Shown here in pieces: positions 41,144 through 51,483 of a stretch of DNA of 64,000 nt. A program made the translations under genes and the position numbers. Position 1 is the first letter of the stretch. Each line of letters begins with the position of its first letter. This DNA comes from Meandrina meandrites (Eukaryota; Cnidaria; Anthozoa; Scleractinia; Meandrinidae). The DNA is taken from positions 8,834,516 to 8,898,515 of the forward strand of contig OY855908.1 of assembly GCA_963693305.1 (NCBI GenBank). Direction: 5' to 3'. Below the pieces are notes generated by a model. That model did not search any database. It saw only the letters and a program-made list of their open reading frames with translations, and was not told the origin of the DNA.

Positions 41144-42358
41144 TTACTTTATGTCCCATATATACATAATTTTTATACTCCAGATAGGCAAAAAGGCAAT
41201 GGAAAACTCTAGCAAATCATGTCCATGATTTCTGCTCGCTTTCCGCACAGCATTCTCATCATTAGCAAAAATATTAACAAAGTTATTAGCATCATCATCA
41301 TCACTTAGAGGTTCAAGGAAATCCTCTATTTCATCCTTTGAGTAAATGCAGAAATTGTGGAGTGTGCATGCTGCTGTAACTAAAATTGGTAAAAACCTGG
41401 TTCTGTCAATATCAACCATGACTTTCAACTTTCTGAACCTCCCCTTCAAAAGACCTATGCTACGTTCAATGACCATCCATTTTGAGCTTAGACGATGGGT
41501 AAAACGCCTCTACTGAGCGGTGAGATGGCCATTGTCCTTAAATCCTGTAAGTAACCAGGTTTTTAAAGGATATGCTGCATCTCCAATAATGTACGTTTGT
41601 CCTGGAAAGATGTCATCTGTTCTCGCCTCTGCATCATGAAATAAAGGGCTGTTTCGAAGAACGCGTGCATCGTGAGCTGCTCCAGGCCAGCCACAGTAAA
41701 CATCAGTAAATACCATATCAGTGTCACACACTACCTGAAGCTGCATTGAATGAAACCCTTTTCTGTTAATGTAATGTTCATGATGATCCCTTGGGGCTTT
41801 GATGGGGATATGCGTGCCATCAATGGCTCCTATACATCGAGGTAAGCCATTGTGCTCACTGAAACCTTCAATGGCTTGCAACAGCCTGTCTCCAGACGGC
41901 CACCGGATGAAAGAGGGAGCAATGTGGTTCACGAGTGCCTTGCATATTCTCGTGGTGACTCTGAACACGGTTGAACGTGTCACGTTAAATCGGTCTGATA
42001 CTGACCTGATGCACTCTGGATTTCCAAGGTACCAAAGCGTTAATAGCAGCTGTTTTTCAATTTCAACGGTAGGCAGTTCCCCAGAAGCTCGACGAAGTTT
42101 TTGGGCCGTTGGTCTTGAAAGCCTGAAATGCTGTCGAAAGGACAAATCTGACATTTGAGGAACTATTCCCTCGACGAAGTTCTCCGTCCGAATTTCAGTA
42201 TTTCTACAACTCTTTTCGTGCTCCTCAAGAATAAGAAACATCAGGAAGTCATCTCCTTTATCGTGAATTTCTTCGCCAGGATATTCGTCATTAAAAAGCT
42301 CTTCCAGCAAACAGAAAAAGCTTAGTGGCGCTCGGCGAAATCCTTTGTGTTCCGCCAT
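41144..42358 (-). pseudogene. Harbinger HARBI1-like DDE nuclease, interrupted by a stop
   Basis: I chose MAEHKGFRR at 42358. An N-terminal helical region with a helix-turn-helix (SVSDRFNVTRSTVFRVTTRI) is followed by the DDE_4 nuclease core: IGAIDGTHIPIKAP (first Asp), VFTDVYCGWPGAAHDARVL (second Asp), YIIGDAAYPLKTWL, then, after an in-frame TAG (41510-41512), VIERSIGLLKGRFRKL (the Glu), AACTLHNFC and an acidic tail. The same frame continues across the stop, so a single substitution is the only visible lesion in 405 codons. The protein would cut and rejoin transposon ends with the Myb-like partner at the other end of the element. Confidence 0.9.
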
Positions 42359-42927
42359 CTTTGTTGTGATTCCCAGGCCCCTTGTTGCCGTAGCAACAAC
42401 GGGCTCGATCATTTTTTCAGATTTTTGTTCCAGCTTACACGAAGATTCAAACAATCTGGATCAACTAAATCTGGAACCGGATTGGTCAAAAGGAACGCTA
42501 CCTAAGTTTTTGACATCTTTTTCACAAGTTTTTGATTAGTTTGATGGCTTCCGATTGCACAACGGTTCATACGAACGATCTGTGAAACGTTCAGTTTCAA
42601 CCGGTTTAATAAACCCAGAAGACATTTCCTGTACGAAAAGTTAAGTTTGACCAAATTTTTGTCGGCATAAAATTTGTTTATTGCCAGTTGAACTTGGCAT
42701 AATCGGTTGTGCGAAACGTTGTTTGAAACCCTTTCAAACTCTGACGTTTGAAGACGAATCATGCAACGGTTGTTACCCCGCCTTCCATTTTTCAAGGCAT
42801 CTGATTGGTAGTTGAAAGCAACCGGAAGCCGTAAAACTCGTCAAAGTAATCAAAAACGTGTCACTGAAAAGATGTCAAAAACTTTGTCGGGTGGCTACGG
42901 TTGGAGGCGTTTGACTGTGAGACCCGA

Positions 42928-43758
42928 CGTGTTCAATCGATAAAACTAATAATCGATTACAATTGATAAATTCGATAAAAATTAGTTAATTGCATCGGAA
43001 ATTGATAAAAATCGATAAAGGGATATGTTGTGAGTAATCGATAATTATCGATTTTTAAATTATTGTTATCGATTTTATCGAACTTATTAAATTTATCGGC
43101 GCAACAAGGGTTCGCTTATTTAAAGGCAGCAAAAGCATCAGAACATTCCGAAAACCAGTCTAACAAAAAATTACTCTCGTAGGATAAGTTTTTAAAAGAT
43201 TTATTTCCCTAATCAACCACCTTTAAACAAGCACGTAACATGATCGTTATTATACTTGACATGATTCAGCGGAGAAACAAAACTTCTTCAAATTAGAAAC
43301 TATTCAAATTAAAAACCGTTATGGTTTCAGAATCAACGAAACTTAAGGAAGAAGAGTACAACAACCATTTAAAGAGTTTGTGTTTATAAATAAAAGAAAT
43401 TCTTGAAACTCATTTGCTTTATTCTGTTGATCCTATTTGCGTTACTACAACTCTGGGCTATGAACGAGTGAGAAGGTCAAGATAAAACAGATGTAAGCCC
43501 CTTATTGAACGCATCGGCAAAAACAAAGCTTGCCTTTTAAACGCTGTCTCGAAAGAACCGGTGTCGATAATACTGGTCCTTAATGAAAACGATGAAATCG
43601 ATAAATCGATAAATTCGATACATTAAATAAGCAGCGATGGTTGTGAGTATCGATTTCTATCGATTGATCGATAAAATCGATAACGTTTAAATTTAAATTA
43701 TCGATAGTTATCGATTTATCGAACGGTTTTCCGATATCGGTTTGTATCGATTGAACAC
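42928..43758. mobile_element. Inverted-repeat element with ATCGATAA-rich ends
   Basis: The ends CGTGTTCAATCGAT (42928) and ATCGATTGAACAC (to 43758) are inverted. The outer 180 bp on each side are packed with overlapping TTATCGAT/ATCGATAA motifs, and the 450-bp centre is plain. It directly follows the outer element of the nest. No coding capacity. Confidence 0.6.
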
Positions 43759-45207
43759 GGTGTCACGCAACAAGGAAATTCTGCAGCAAACAATGTCGCG
43801 ACGTACTTGGCATAGCAAGGTCTTTTGAAGCCTTATTGTGAAGTCCATGGACTTCCAATACTTAAAGGCGTTAATGTACTCAACTAATCTTAGATTATGG
43901 CTGTAAATAAAATTACATAAAGGCGGGGGCAGTTGTAGTGAGGACTATTACTAGTTTGAAAATTGAACGTGTATTTCAGTCGATTTATCCTCACAGCGAC
44001 TGCATGTCATGAGCATGCGATAAATCTATCATATCAGGAGCATATAATGTATACGTTTCTATAGTAAAAGAAAAATGGAAACTCTGGTACAGGCATTAGA
44101 CAATAGACATTTACACGAAGCAATACAGTCTAATTCGCCACGTTGCAAGGACAATCTTTTAATTTGCTCCCATCTGTCCTTGAGCACACACCATAACGCT
44201 GGCAGCTGGATGATTCGCCAGAGGCTGATGACCATGATGAGCCAGAAGTTCTTAGCAACCGAAAACAGACCTTTGGATCCAGCTGAGAATGTGGAGTTTT
44301 ACTTGTACTCCACATTCTCAGCTTGACGTCCAGCAGCTTGCAACATTCCATTGTAACTATATCCCTGCCACCGATCATTTCTGTTGAACTGAATGTGCGA
44401 ACTTTAGCGCGAATGTGTCATAATCCTGAAACGCGAGAGTGTGTGTTTATGATTGAAAATTCTATTTTGGTTCTTAAAACGTGCCAGTGAAATACAAGAC
44501 TGCTTTTGGACCGCAACTGAGGATAAACCGCTTCATAAGAAATCTGGGAGTTCGTTCGACAAGTATTCTTTTAACAATTAAAATTGTTTAGTAGTTTTCT
44601 ATTTCTCAAAGGGCGATAGATTTCGACGGGCGGCTGTGTCCCAAACTTTAAACTACGAGCAGTCTATCGTTTGCTTTCGAGGCTGTGGAGACCAACACGA
44701 AAGCGAGCCGGTGTACGATCACTCGTCCGCTTTCGCCTTTGTTCCCACGGAGTAAATGGGAGACTGCTCACTGTCAGTACGAAAACTAAAAAACATTGTG
44801 CATAATATGTAATGCCCCGGCGTTAAGATAAAAATCAAAGAGACAAAATACGTCTTTTACTTCAAACTACAAACACAGGTAGACCAAGCATGATATTTGC
44901 ATATATTAAAATGGCGGACTTTATATAAGAATTTGTATGGGTTTTTAAACGGGGAACTTTTGAACAATAAATAAAAGCGAAATTACTAAATAAAGTCGAT
45001 GAAACCTAACATGGTGTTGTTTGCTAACGTTACAGCGTGTTTGCAAGCAATTTGGAGCTATTTTACGTCTATTTACTATTAGCTACTATTACCGTGTATA
45101 ATAATATGACAAGGTAGGACACTTCAGTCGCTTCTAGCGTTCGACACGTGTTGAAATAAGCTCGAATTTCACCCACAAAAATAGTTTCTCGAATATTCGA
45201 ACCCGGC

Positions 45208-45240
<33 letters not shown>

Positions 45241-45330
45241 GTAGAGAAGGCGGCTGCAAGGAGATGATCTAACGGCTGACTGAAAGTGCAGGACTTCATA
45301 TTTTAATTTTAACTTAACCGCTAACAATGG
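43759..45330. other. Non-coding interval
   Basis: No gene is supported. It contains a strong hairpin at 44281-44323 and an A-run of about 28 at 45210-45238. Confidence 0.45.
44281..44323. repeat. Perfect 17-bp stem hairpin with 9-nt loop
   Basis: The arms are AGCTGAGAATGTGGAGT and ACTCCACATTCTCAGCT. No T-run follows, so it is not a simple terminator. Confidence 0.75.
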
Positions 45331-45332
45331 TA

Positions 45333-45751
45333 TACAGCTATTTCGAGAAACGTTGTCGGAAAAAAGCACAAAACTGCACAAGCCAATCCCGAAAGGTAGT
45401 ATGGGTAGACGTATTGAGCTACTTCACGTGTTGAATACTAATGAGATATAACTACAAAATAAGCGCGAATTTCAGGTTTTCTTTCCTTTCAGACATGTAG
45501 AAACAAAGTACGTTTAGCCCCTCTGACGTTTAGAGGAATTTTCCTCACTCAAAGTCTTGCGACAGTAAAAGTAAAGCTACAGATATAGGCCTCCTGAGAG
45601 GAAAGGCAAATTCTCCACGTGCAAAAATACAAACTTGTAAATTTCCTCTACGCCAATATGCAAAATTCCAGTGAATACCCAGACCACCTTTCGGTCTTGT
45701 CGCGTGCACTTTGATGCTTTTTTTTCGACAACATTTCTCGAAATAGCTGTA
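45333..45751. mobile_element. TA-type MITE, copy B, 419 bp
   Basis: TIRs TACAGCTATTTCGAGAAACG and its complement are flanked by TA on both sides (45331-45332 and 45752-45753). About 150 bp inside each end match copy A. No coding capacity; likely mobilised by a Tc1/mariner-type transposase. Confidence 0.72.
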
Positions 45752-45820
45752 TACTCAACCCGTCCAAAGCTCACTTACGGGAGTCCCCCTTATTGTTTTG
45801 AAAATCCAGAGAGGGTATAT

Positions 45821-47100
45821 GATCAGCTAGATTTGCGGTCAATCCGATTTTGGATTTCAGAAATCAGAAATCAGGACAATCCGTGAAACTATTTTGGATT
45901 CTAGTTTCCAGAAAGCAGCAAACAGCATATTCATGTCTGAAAATCCAGGCTGTGGGAACGGAAAATGAATAATTGAGCAACAACGAATTCTGAAACCAGA
46001 AAAGATGAAACAGAAACTAGAAAACAAATAAATTACCTGATTTTGCGGCCAAACCATAGCTTCTTTCAGATAAATCGGAAATCAAAACTAACTCGTAATA
46101 TATTCCTGTAATTTAATTTTGAAAAATCAGAAAACGGATATTTTTGTCATCAGAAATCAGAAATCAGAAACCAGAAATCAGAAATCAGAAATCAGAAACC
46201 AGAAATCAGAAACCAGAAATCAGAAATCAGAAATCAGAAATCAGAAATCAGAAATCAGAAATCAGAGATCAGAAACCCGAAATCAGAAATCAGAAATCAG
46301 AAATCAGAAATCAGAAATCAGAAATCAGAAATCAGAAACCCGAAATCAGAAATCAGAAATCAGAAATCAGAAATCAGAAATCAGAAATCAGAAATCAGAA
46401 ATCAGAAATCAGAAACCCGAAATCAGAAATCAGAAATCAGAAATCAGTAATCAGAAATCAGAAATCAGAAATCAGAAGTCAGAAATCAGAAATCAGAAAT
46501 CAGAAACCCGAAACCCGAAATCAGAAATCAGAAAATCAGAAATCAGAAATCAGAAATCAGAAATCAGAAATCAGAAATCAGAAATCAGAAATCAGAAACC
46601 CGAAATCAGAAATCAGAAATCAGAAATCAGAAATCAGGAATCCGAAATCCGAAACCCGTTGTAAGACGTAGGGAGTGGAGGGGGATGGGGGTGGGGGTGA
46701 AAGGGGAGGGGAGGGAAGAGAGGGGAGGGTAGAACTTCTTTGTTTGGGTCAGGGGTTGGGGGGGGGGGGGGGGGGTTGTCGGGGATCTACTAGAAGGTAG
46801 GTAGAAAGCCAAAACTCGTTTGATAAGGGGAGGAGTACATCGGTGCACTTTCCTAACTGTCCGGGGGAGATACAGGTTAAAAAAGGTTAAAACAAGCATA
46901 AAACGTTTGTTGCTGGGTAAAACTTTACTTTGGAAACCTTCACCTTATTTGACAATAAGGGCATTGCTGTTCAATTTCTCCGTTATCTCAACAGCCGACA
47001 TGACAACATCAAATTTACCACTGAGGGGTGAGGGGTGAGGGGCGAGGGGCGAGGGTGAGGGGTGAGAATAAATGTACCTTTTCGGCCAAACGAAATTTAG
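45821..47100 (+). repeat. Left long terminal inverted repeat
   Basis: Segments 45821-46045 and 46655-47100 match, in inverse, 56136-56360 and 55620-56045 (plus about 54130-54165 for the innermost part). The minisatellite lies between. Confidence 0.75.
46149..46655 (+). repeat. 7-bp minisatellite (AGAAATC), about 70 units
   Basis: Near-perfect AGAAATC units with a recurring AGAAACCCGAAATC variant, about 500 bp. Because 7 is not a multiple of 3, every frame stays open as a 7-residue protein repeat; these frames are not genes. A shorter inverted array lies at 56045-56155. Confidence 0.95.
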
Positions 47101-47413
47101 GTATTTATTTTGCTTTTTCAGTATTTACCTTCTTTATTTCAGAGAAGCGACTTCCACTTTTCGATTTTCCTTTTTGTAATCCCAATTCTGATTTTGGTTT
47201 TTATATTTCGCAATTACGGTTTTCTTTTAGGAGTTATGCCTTTCGATATTTCTTTGTGAATTCTGAGTTCTCCTTAGTTAAATTCTGAATACGGCTTTTA
47301 ATTTTTTTTATTTGACTAAATTTTGAACTGTGCATATAAAATTGTGATTTCTGGATTCCGTTTTTCGCTTTCCAAATTCTGCTCTCCAAGTAATTGGCAG
47401 AGGGAGCTTGGGA

Positions 47414-48684
47414 ATGAATGGACGTAACAAAAACATGGCGACCTTTGCTGAAGTTGCAGACGAAGTCTTCGTGAGAGAGTTAGTCATAAGGGGAGTTTCT
47501 CATCGGGAAATAAGTGATTATTATCAATCACAGAAGCCATACATTCGAGGATTAACTGAGCGCAGTGTAAGGAGGTACTGTCACGAGAGATCAATTCACC
47601 GCATTTCCAATGATGAACTGGATGTGATGGTCGCTGAACATATCGGTCTTTACGGTCACAGTTATGGGAGGCGAATGATGCAGGGAACTGTAAGGGCCAT
47701 GCTGGGAATAACATCAGGAGCAGTCAGTCAAAGGAGAATTTCCGAAGCATCTCGTCGTGTCGCACCACATGCTTTCTAAGCCAGAACGTTTGATACACTA
47801 CAACAGCTACAACGAACAAATCCTATTCCTTACTTCGCCCCCTATTTTGGCTATAAAGGGCATTTCGACCAGAACGAAAAAGTTGCACAGACGTTTGGGA
47901 TGACTCACGTGTATTTAATTGATGGTTGTTCAAGATTCATTTTAGGAGCAGTGACTATGTCCATTAAAAATCCCATTCTAATCTATGAACATTTGTTTAG
48001 ACCAGCACTTATAAAATATGGGTTATTTGACCAAATAAGAATGGACCATGGGAGGGAATTTGTCCTTTGTATCTTTGTACAAGAGCTATTGAAGGGATAT
48101 CGATTCAGTCAAAGACGATTGCCTTGGAGGCAAACGCCATCTACAAGTAACTATGTTGCCGAGCGCATGTGGCCTGAGGTTAATAAACTAGGATAAACTA
48201 CCCTATAAAGTGTCAACTTTGTGAGATACAAAGACAGGAGGATATTGACTTTGATAACCCAATTACAATGTTTTGTATTTCTTGGGTGATTATGTATGTT
48301 GCAAATGATGCAGCTGAACACTTGATCTGTTCATGGAATCATCACAGGATTCCGGGACCACAAGGATGTGTGCCAGTGGAAAACATGGCTCAAACTTCCT
48401 GTGCAGTGCAGCTACCAGCTGAATTGATTCCAACTGTTAGTGAGGCAGTAAGAATGTATGAGGAAAGAGGAGGCAGTCTGGCCCGTGATGCAACTTTTGG
48501 CACTGATCCTTTGGTAATGAGGGCTGATCTGATTGAATCTCGTGAAAGATTATTTTTCAGTATGCAACCTTCAGGACAAAGCATATTTGCTGATGTTGTG
48601 CATGGTCAAAGTCACAGCTTAAAAAGAGCAATCGTGTGCTTTGTGGATGTAACAGCTTATCTTGCAGGGTTTCTAACTGAGTGA
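47414..48684 (+). pseudogene. IS3EU-like DDE transposase, broken
   Basis: Start MNGRNKNMATFAEV. An N-terminal helix-turn-helix (VRELVIRGVSHREISDYY, ERSVRRYC) is followed by an rve-like core: HFDQNEK, THVYLIDGCSRFILG (first Asp), FDQIRMDHGREF (second Asp) and VAERMWPEVNK (Glu), then NYPIKCQLCEIQRQEDIDF, the SWNHHRIPG segment and a C-terminal GGSLARDATFGTDPL region. This order matches the integrase-core proteins of IS3EU-type eukaryotic transposons as I know them from fish and cnidarians. Breaks are an in-frame TAA at 47777-47779 and a frame change near 48189. The three catalytic acids are present but the protein cannot be made in one piece. Confidence 0.82.
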
Positions 48685-49650
48685 GTGAGCTTATTTATCC
48701 AGCACTATATTTTCAGAAATTTAAGAATTAATAATTTCTGCTCCATAGACTACTCCTGGACATGAGCAAACAATGCTGTGATGGTCACCTACTAATAGGC
48801 TATGAGCTCATATACCACAAGCAGAAATGACAACAAAAATGCTTCTTTTAACAGATTCTTTCTCATGTCAAGTTTTCATAATCCAGGTGTTGTCTATAAT
48901 AATAACACAATATCTTCTTGTACATGAACCCATCACCAACTCAGTACCACTTGATTACTTAAAAACATATTTACTTAGGGTTTTTAAGCCGTTTTGGTGT
49001 GAATATCATGACAAATATTTTTTAAGATCCAATTTGGGGTCATGTATTTCTGAAGAAATTTCACTTCATGGAAAAGCATTAAGAAATTACAGCAAATGTT
49101 ATAATTACATCTGAAACTCATCACAAATTAGGTGGGTGGGGGTGGGAAGGTGGCTGCAGATTGGAATCAAAGAAGTCAAAAATTGTGTAACCCAGACCAG
49201 GAACATTATAATGTATTAATTTTTACAAAAAAGAAAGAAAAGAAAACATCCCCTCCCCCTTCAATATTATTAAGACTAGTGACGTGAACTTGATATGCTG
49301 ACACTAATATTTGTTCTGAATGACATACCATATTGTATTTAATATTGTAAATCCTTTTCTTCACTTTAATTAGAAAAACAAAAGCAGTTGGTCAGTTTAC
49401 CACTCAATGTTTTACTGTCCTATAAATAAGGAAGTGTTATGTTTGAGATTAAATTTCATTTCTTTCTGCAGTTACCAATATTATCCAACTGCAGCAAATA
49501 CCATCCAAATAATGTGTGAAACAAGTGAAAATATACAGCAATATTGTATAGTTTAATATTTGTAGATTAGAAAACCTGCTTGACAATTGTGGACACTGTA
49601 GGATGCCCACTTCAAAAAGAAAACAAAATGGGGGGACACATCTGCCCCAT

Positions 49651-49896
49651 GGGGGGTACTCGCAGTATCAGTGTTAGGGAGGTCTGACATATTTTTGAGA
49701 GGTCTGATCACATACTTTTTTTAGGTCTCGGTGTGTTTGATTGAATAAATCAGTATTTTTTTTTTAGGTATTTAAGTCTTGTATTTTTTTGGGTAGGGAA
49801 TTTTGAAGCCAGGTATTTTTTGGGTGTAAAATTTCAGTTTCATGAAGCTCCATGGGACCCCCCGTCATGTATACCGGTACTGCAAGTACCCCTCCT
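49651..49896. repeat. GTACTTGCAG-ended MITE, copy 1
   Basis: Ends GGGGGTACTCGCAGTAT and GTACTGCAAGTACCCC are inverted. The interior has repeated AGGTATTTTTTGGG-type segments shared with copy 2. Confidence 0.6.
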
Positions 49897-50362
49897 GGGA
49901 TTTCTGCAAATTTGAATGGTTTCCTGAATTTGACTTATACTTTGACTTGTCAAAGTAAGGCACAACTTGTAAAAATATACAGTGATACTACACACCAAAA
50001 CATCCCATAAGATATATATTCATGTCACACAAAGGTTACTGTATGAAAATTTGTTGAGATTGGTAAAAAAATGCACTGGTAATACTGTCATTTGTTTATG
50101 GAAAACAGATAAGGGAAGATGTACTTTAAAAAGTATTATTAAGGGGGGGGGGGGGGGGGGGGGGGGGGAGGAAAGGAGAAGTCCTTAAACCCTAACCATT
50201 ATTACTATTATAATGGCTGGGTATAATGGTTGGGCTTTAAGGACTTCCCCTTAATCAAGTTCCCATTTTGTCACCCACCCTTTTGGGGACTGTTCCTTTG
50301 CCTGCTTGGGATAAAAGTAACTGACACACACTGAAGAACTTTTGAAGACCTTTTCACCCAGG

Positions 50363-50660
50363 GGTGGGGGTGGGGTACTTTCAGTATACATGGCGGGGAG
50401 GTCCGACATTTTTTTGGGTTGAAAATTTACATCCTCGGTATCTTTTTGGGTGAAGAGATCTCATATTTTTTTTTAGCTTTTAAAGTCTGTTTGATTGAAT
50501 AAGTCAGAAAATTGTGATGCCAGGTATTTTGTTGAGTGTAACGTTTCAGGCTCATGTATATTTTTGGTTTCGCAATATGAAGCTCCGTCAGACCCCCCCT
50601 GTCATGAATTCTGCAAGTACCCCCCCCCCCCCCCCCCCACCCCCCCCCCCCCCCCCCCCT
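50363..50660. repeat. GTACTTGCAG-ended MITE, copy 2, with expanded C-run
   Basis: It shares the ends and interior order of copy 1 (GGAGGTCCGACATTTTTTTGGG, GATTGAATAAGTCAG, GAAGCTCCGTCAGACCCCCC). The right end has expanded into C-runs at 50618-50660. Confidence 0.55.
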
Positions 50661-51483
50661 GGGCGTTTTCAACACTCATTTGTTGGGAAGGTAGCCGTAA
50701 GGCAGAAGAAAAATGTCACTTTTTACCAAAATCTTAGCCTGCTCCTACCATGGTGGAGTTTTAGAAGTCAAAAAATTTTTAAATTTAAAAATTTCTTCTT
50801 AGACCACTGTGCCAGGTTTATTGAACATAATTTGGAGTAGTTCAGTTGTTGATTACAAAACAATGCATTAAATGCAAAATGCAGTGCACAACTTCAATAC
50901 TGGGACTAAAAAGCAACATAGTAAGGCATTTGTGTCAATTTTTTTTTCCTTTGTGAAAGTTGGAGAGACTTGCCAAAGCATAGTCATGAACTTTTTATGT
51001 GTAGAAGGGAATTTAGAAATACATTAAAAATTTAAGCAAAAAAACTACACTGTACTAAATAAAAGACTTGTTTGAAAACAATGGTGCTTTATTTTTGACC
51101 TGGAACAGAAGAAAACTATGTTATTGGTTTACATGTTTGTTTTGAACCCAACATGATCACACTTTTCCTGACCAATATAGTTACAAAAATACAAGTCTAA
51201 TTAAAATATTGTGAAACTCTTGATAACAGTAAAAAGGCCCCCAAAATACCAAGTTGTTTTAGTTACACTGACAAGTGGAGGCTGAGTTAATAGTTTGTAA
51301 CTTTGCTTACTAGTAATAACCTGAGCTTATCCGAAATTAATTTTACTGAGACTTTTAAGGGTGTGGCCAAATAATATCAACCTGGACAAAAATATCCTTT
51401 GGTGTCCTTCTACTTTTGAAATATCAACAAAGTTTGTAAACAAAATGGTACATTGTGCTTAATAGTTCTAGCACTTATAATAG

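Larger units (their letters stand above)
22862..42502. mobile_element. PIF/Harbinger DNA transposon, split by a Polinton
   Basis: Terminal inverted repeats start GGTAGCGTTCCTTTT (22862) and end with the complement at 42502, about 23 bp in all. TAA duplications flank them (22859-22861 and 42503-42505). Inside are the two genes expected for this superfamily, converging: a Myb/SANT-like gene near the left end on the plus strand and a HARBI1-like nuclease near the right end on the minus strand. Without the Polinton the element is about 3.8 kb. Both genes carry premature stops. Confidence 0.9.
22842..42902. mobile_element. Outer inverted-repeat element split by the Harbinger insertion
   Basis: AACCGTAGCCACCCGAC at 22842 has its complement ending at 42902. 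If the Harbinger element is removed, the left end continues into TAAGTTTTTGACATC at 42503, which matches the inverted right end (42845-42902) for about 60 bp. The parent element would be about 420 bp with long terminal inverted repeats and no coding capacity. Its own target duplication is not clear. Confidence 0.6.
48685..51483. other. Spacer between the convergent genes, with two MITE copies
   Basis: No gene is supported in 2.8 kb. It holds two related GGGGTACTTGCAG-ended repeats (listed separately), a G-run at 50141-50168 and a hairpin near 50175-50250 built on GAAGTCCTTAAA and its complement. Confidence 0.5.

Noticed and set aside
44075..44326. Open frames around the 44.3-kb hairpin
   Set aside because: Short, both strands open, no motif; the hairpin explains part of the symmetry.
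46149..46655. Regular array considered as CRISPR
   Set aside because: The unit is 7 bp with no spacers, inside an animal transposon repeat. This is a minisatellite.
46119..46671. Two long plus-strand open frames encoding a 7-residue repeat (NQKSEIR type)
   Set aside because: They are translations of the 7-bp AGAAATC minisatellite in two frames. A 7-bp unit with no stop in any phase always gives an open 7-residue repeat.
50495..50840. Proline-rich ORFs over the C-runs
   Set aside because: Poly-Pro comes from poly-C tracts at a MITE end, not from a gene.
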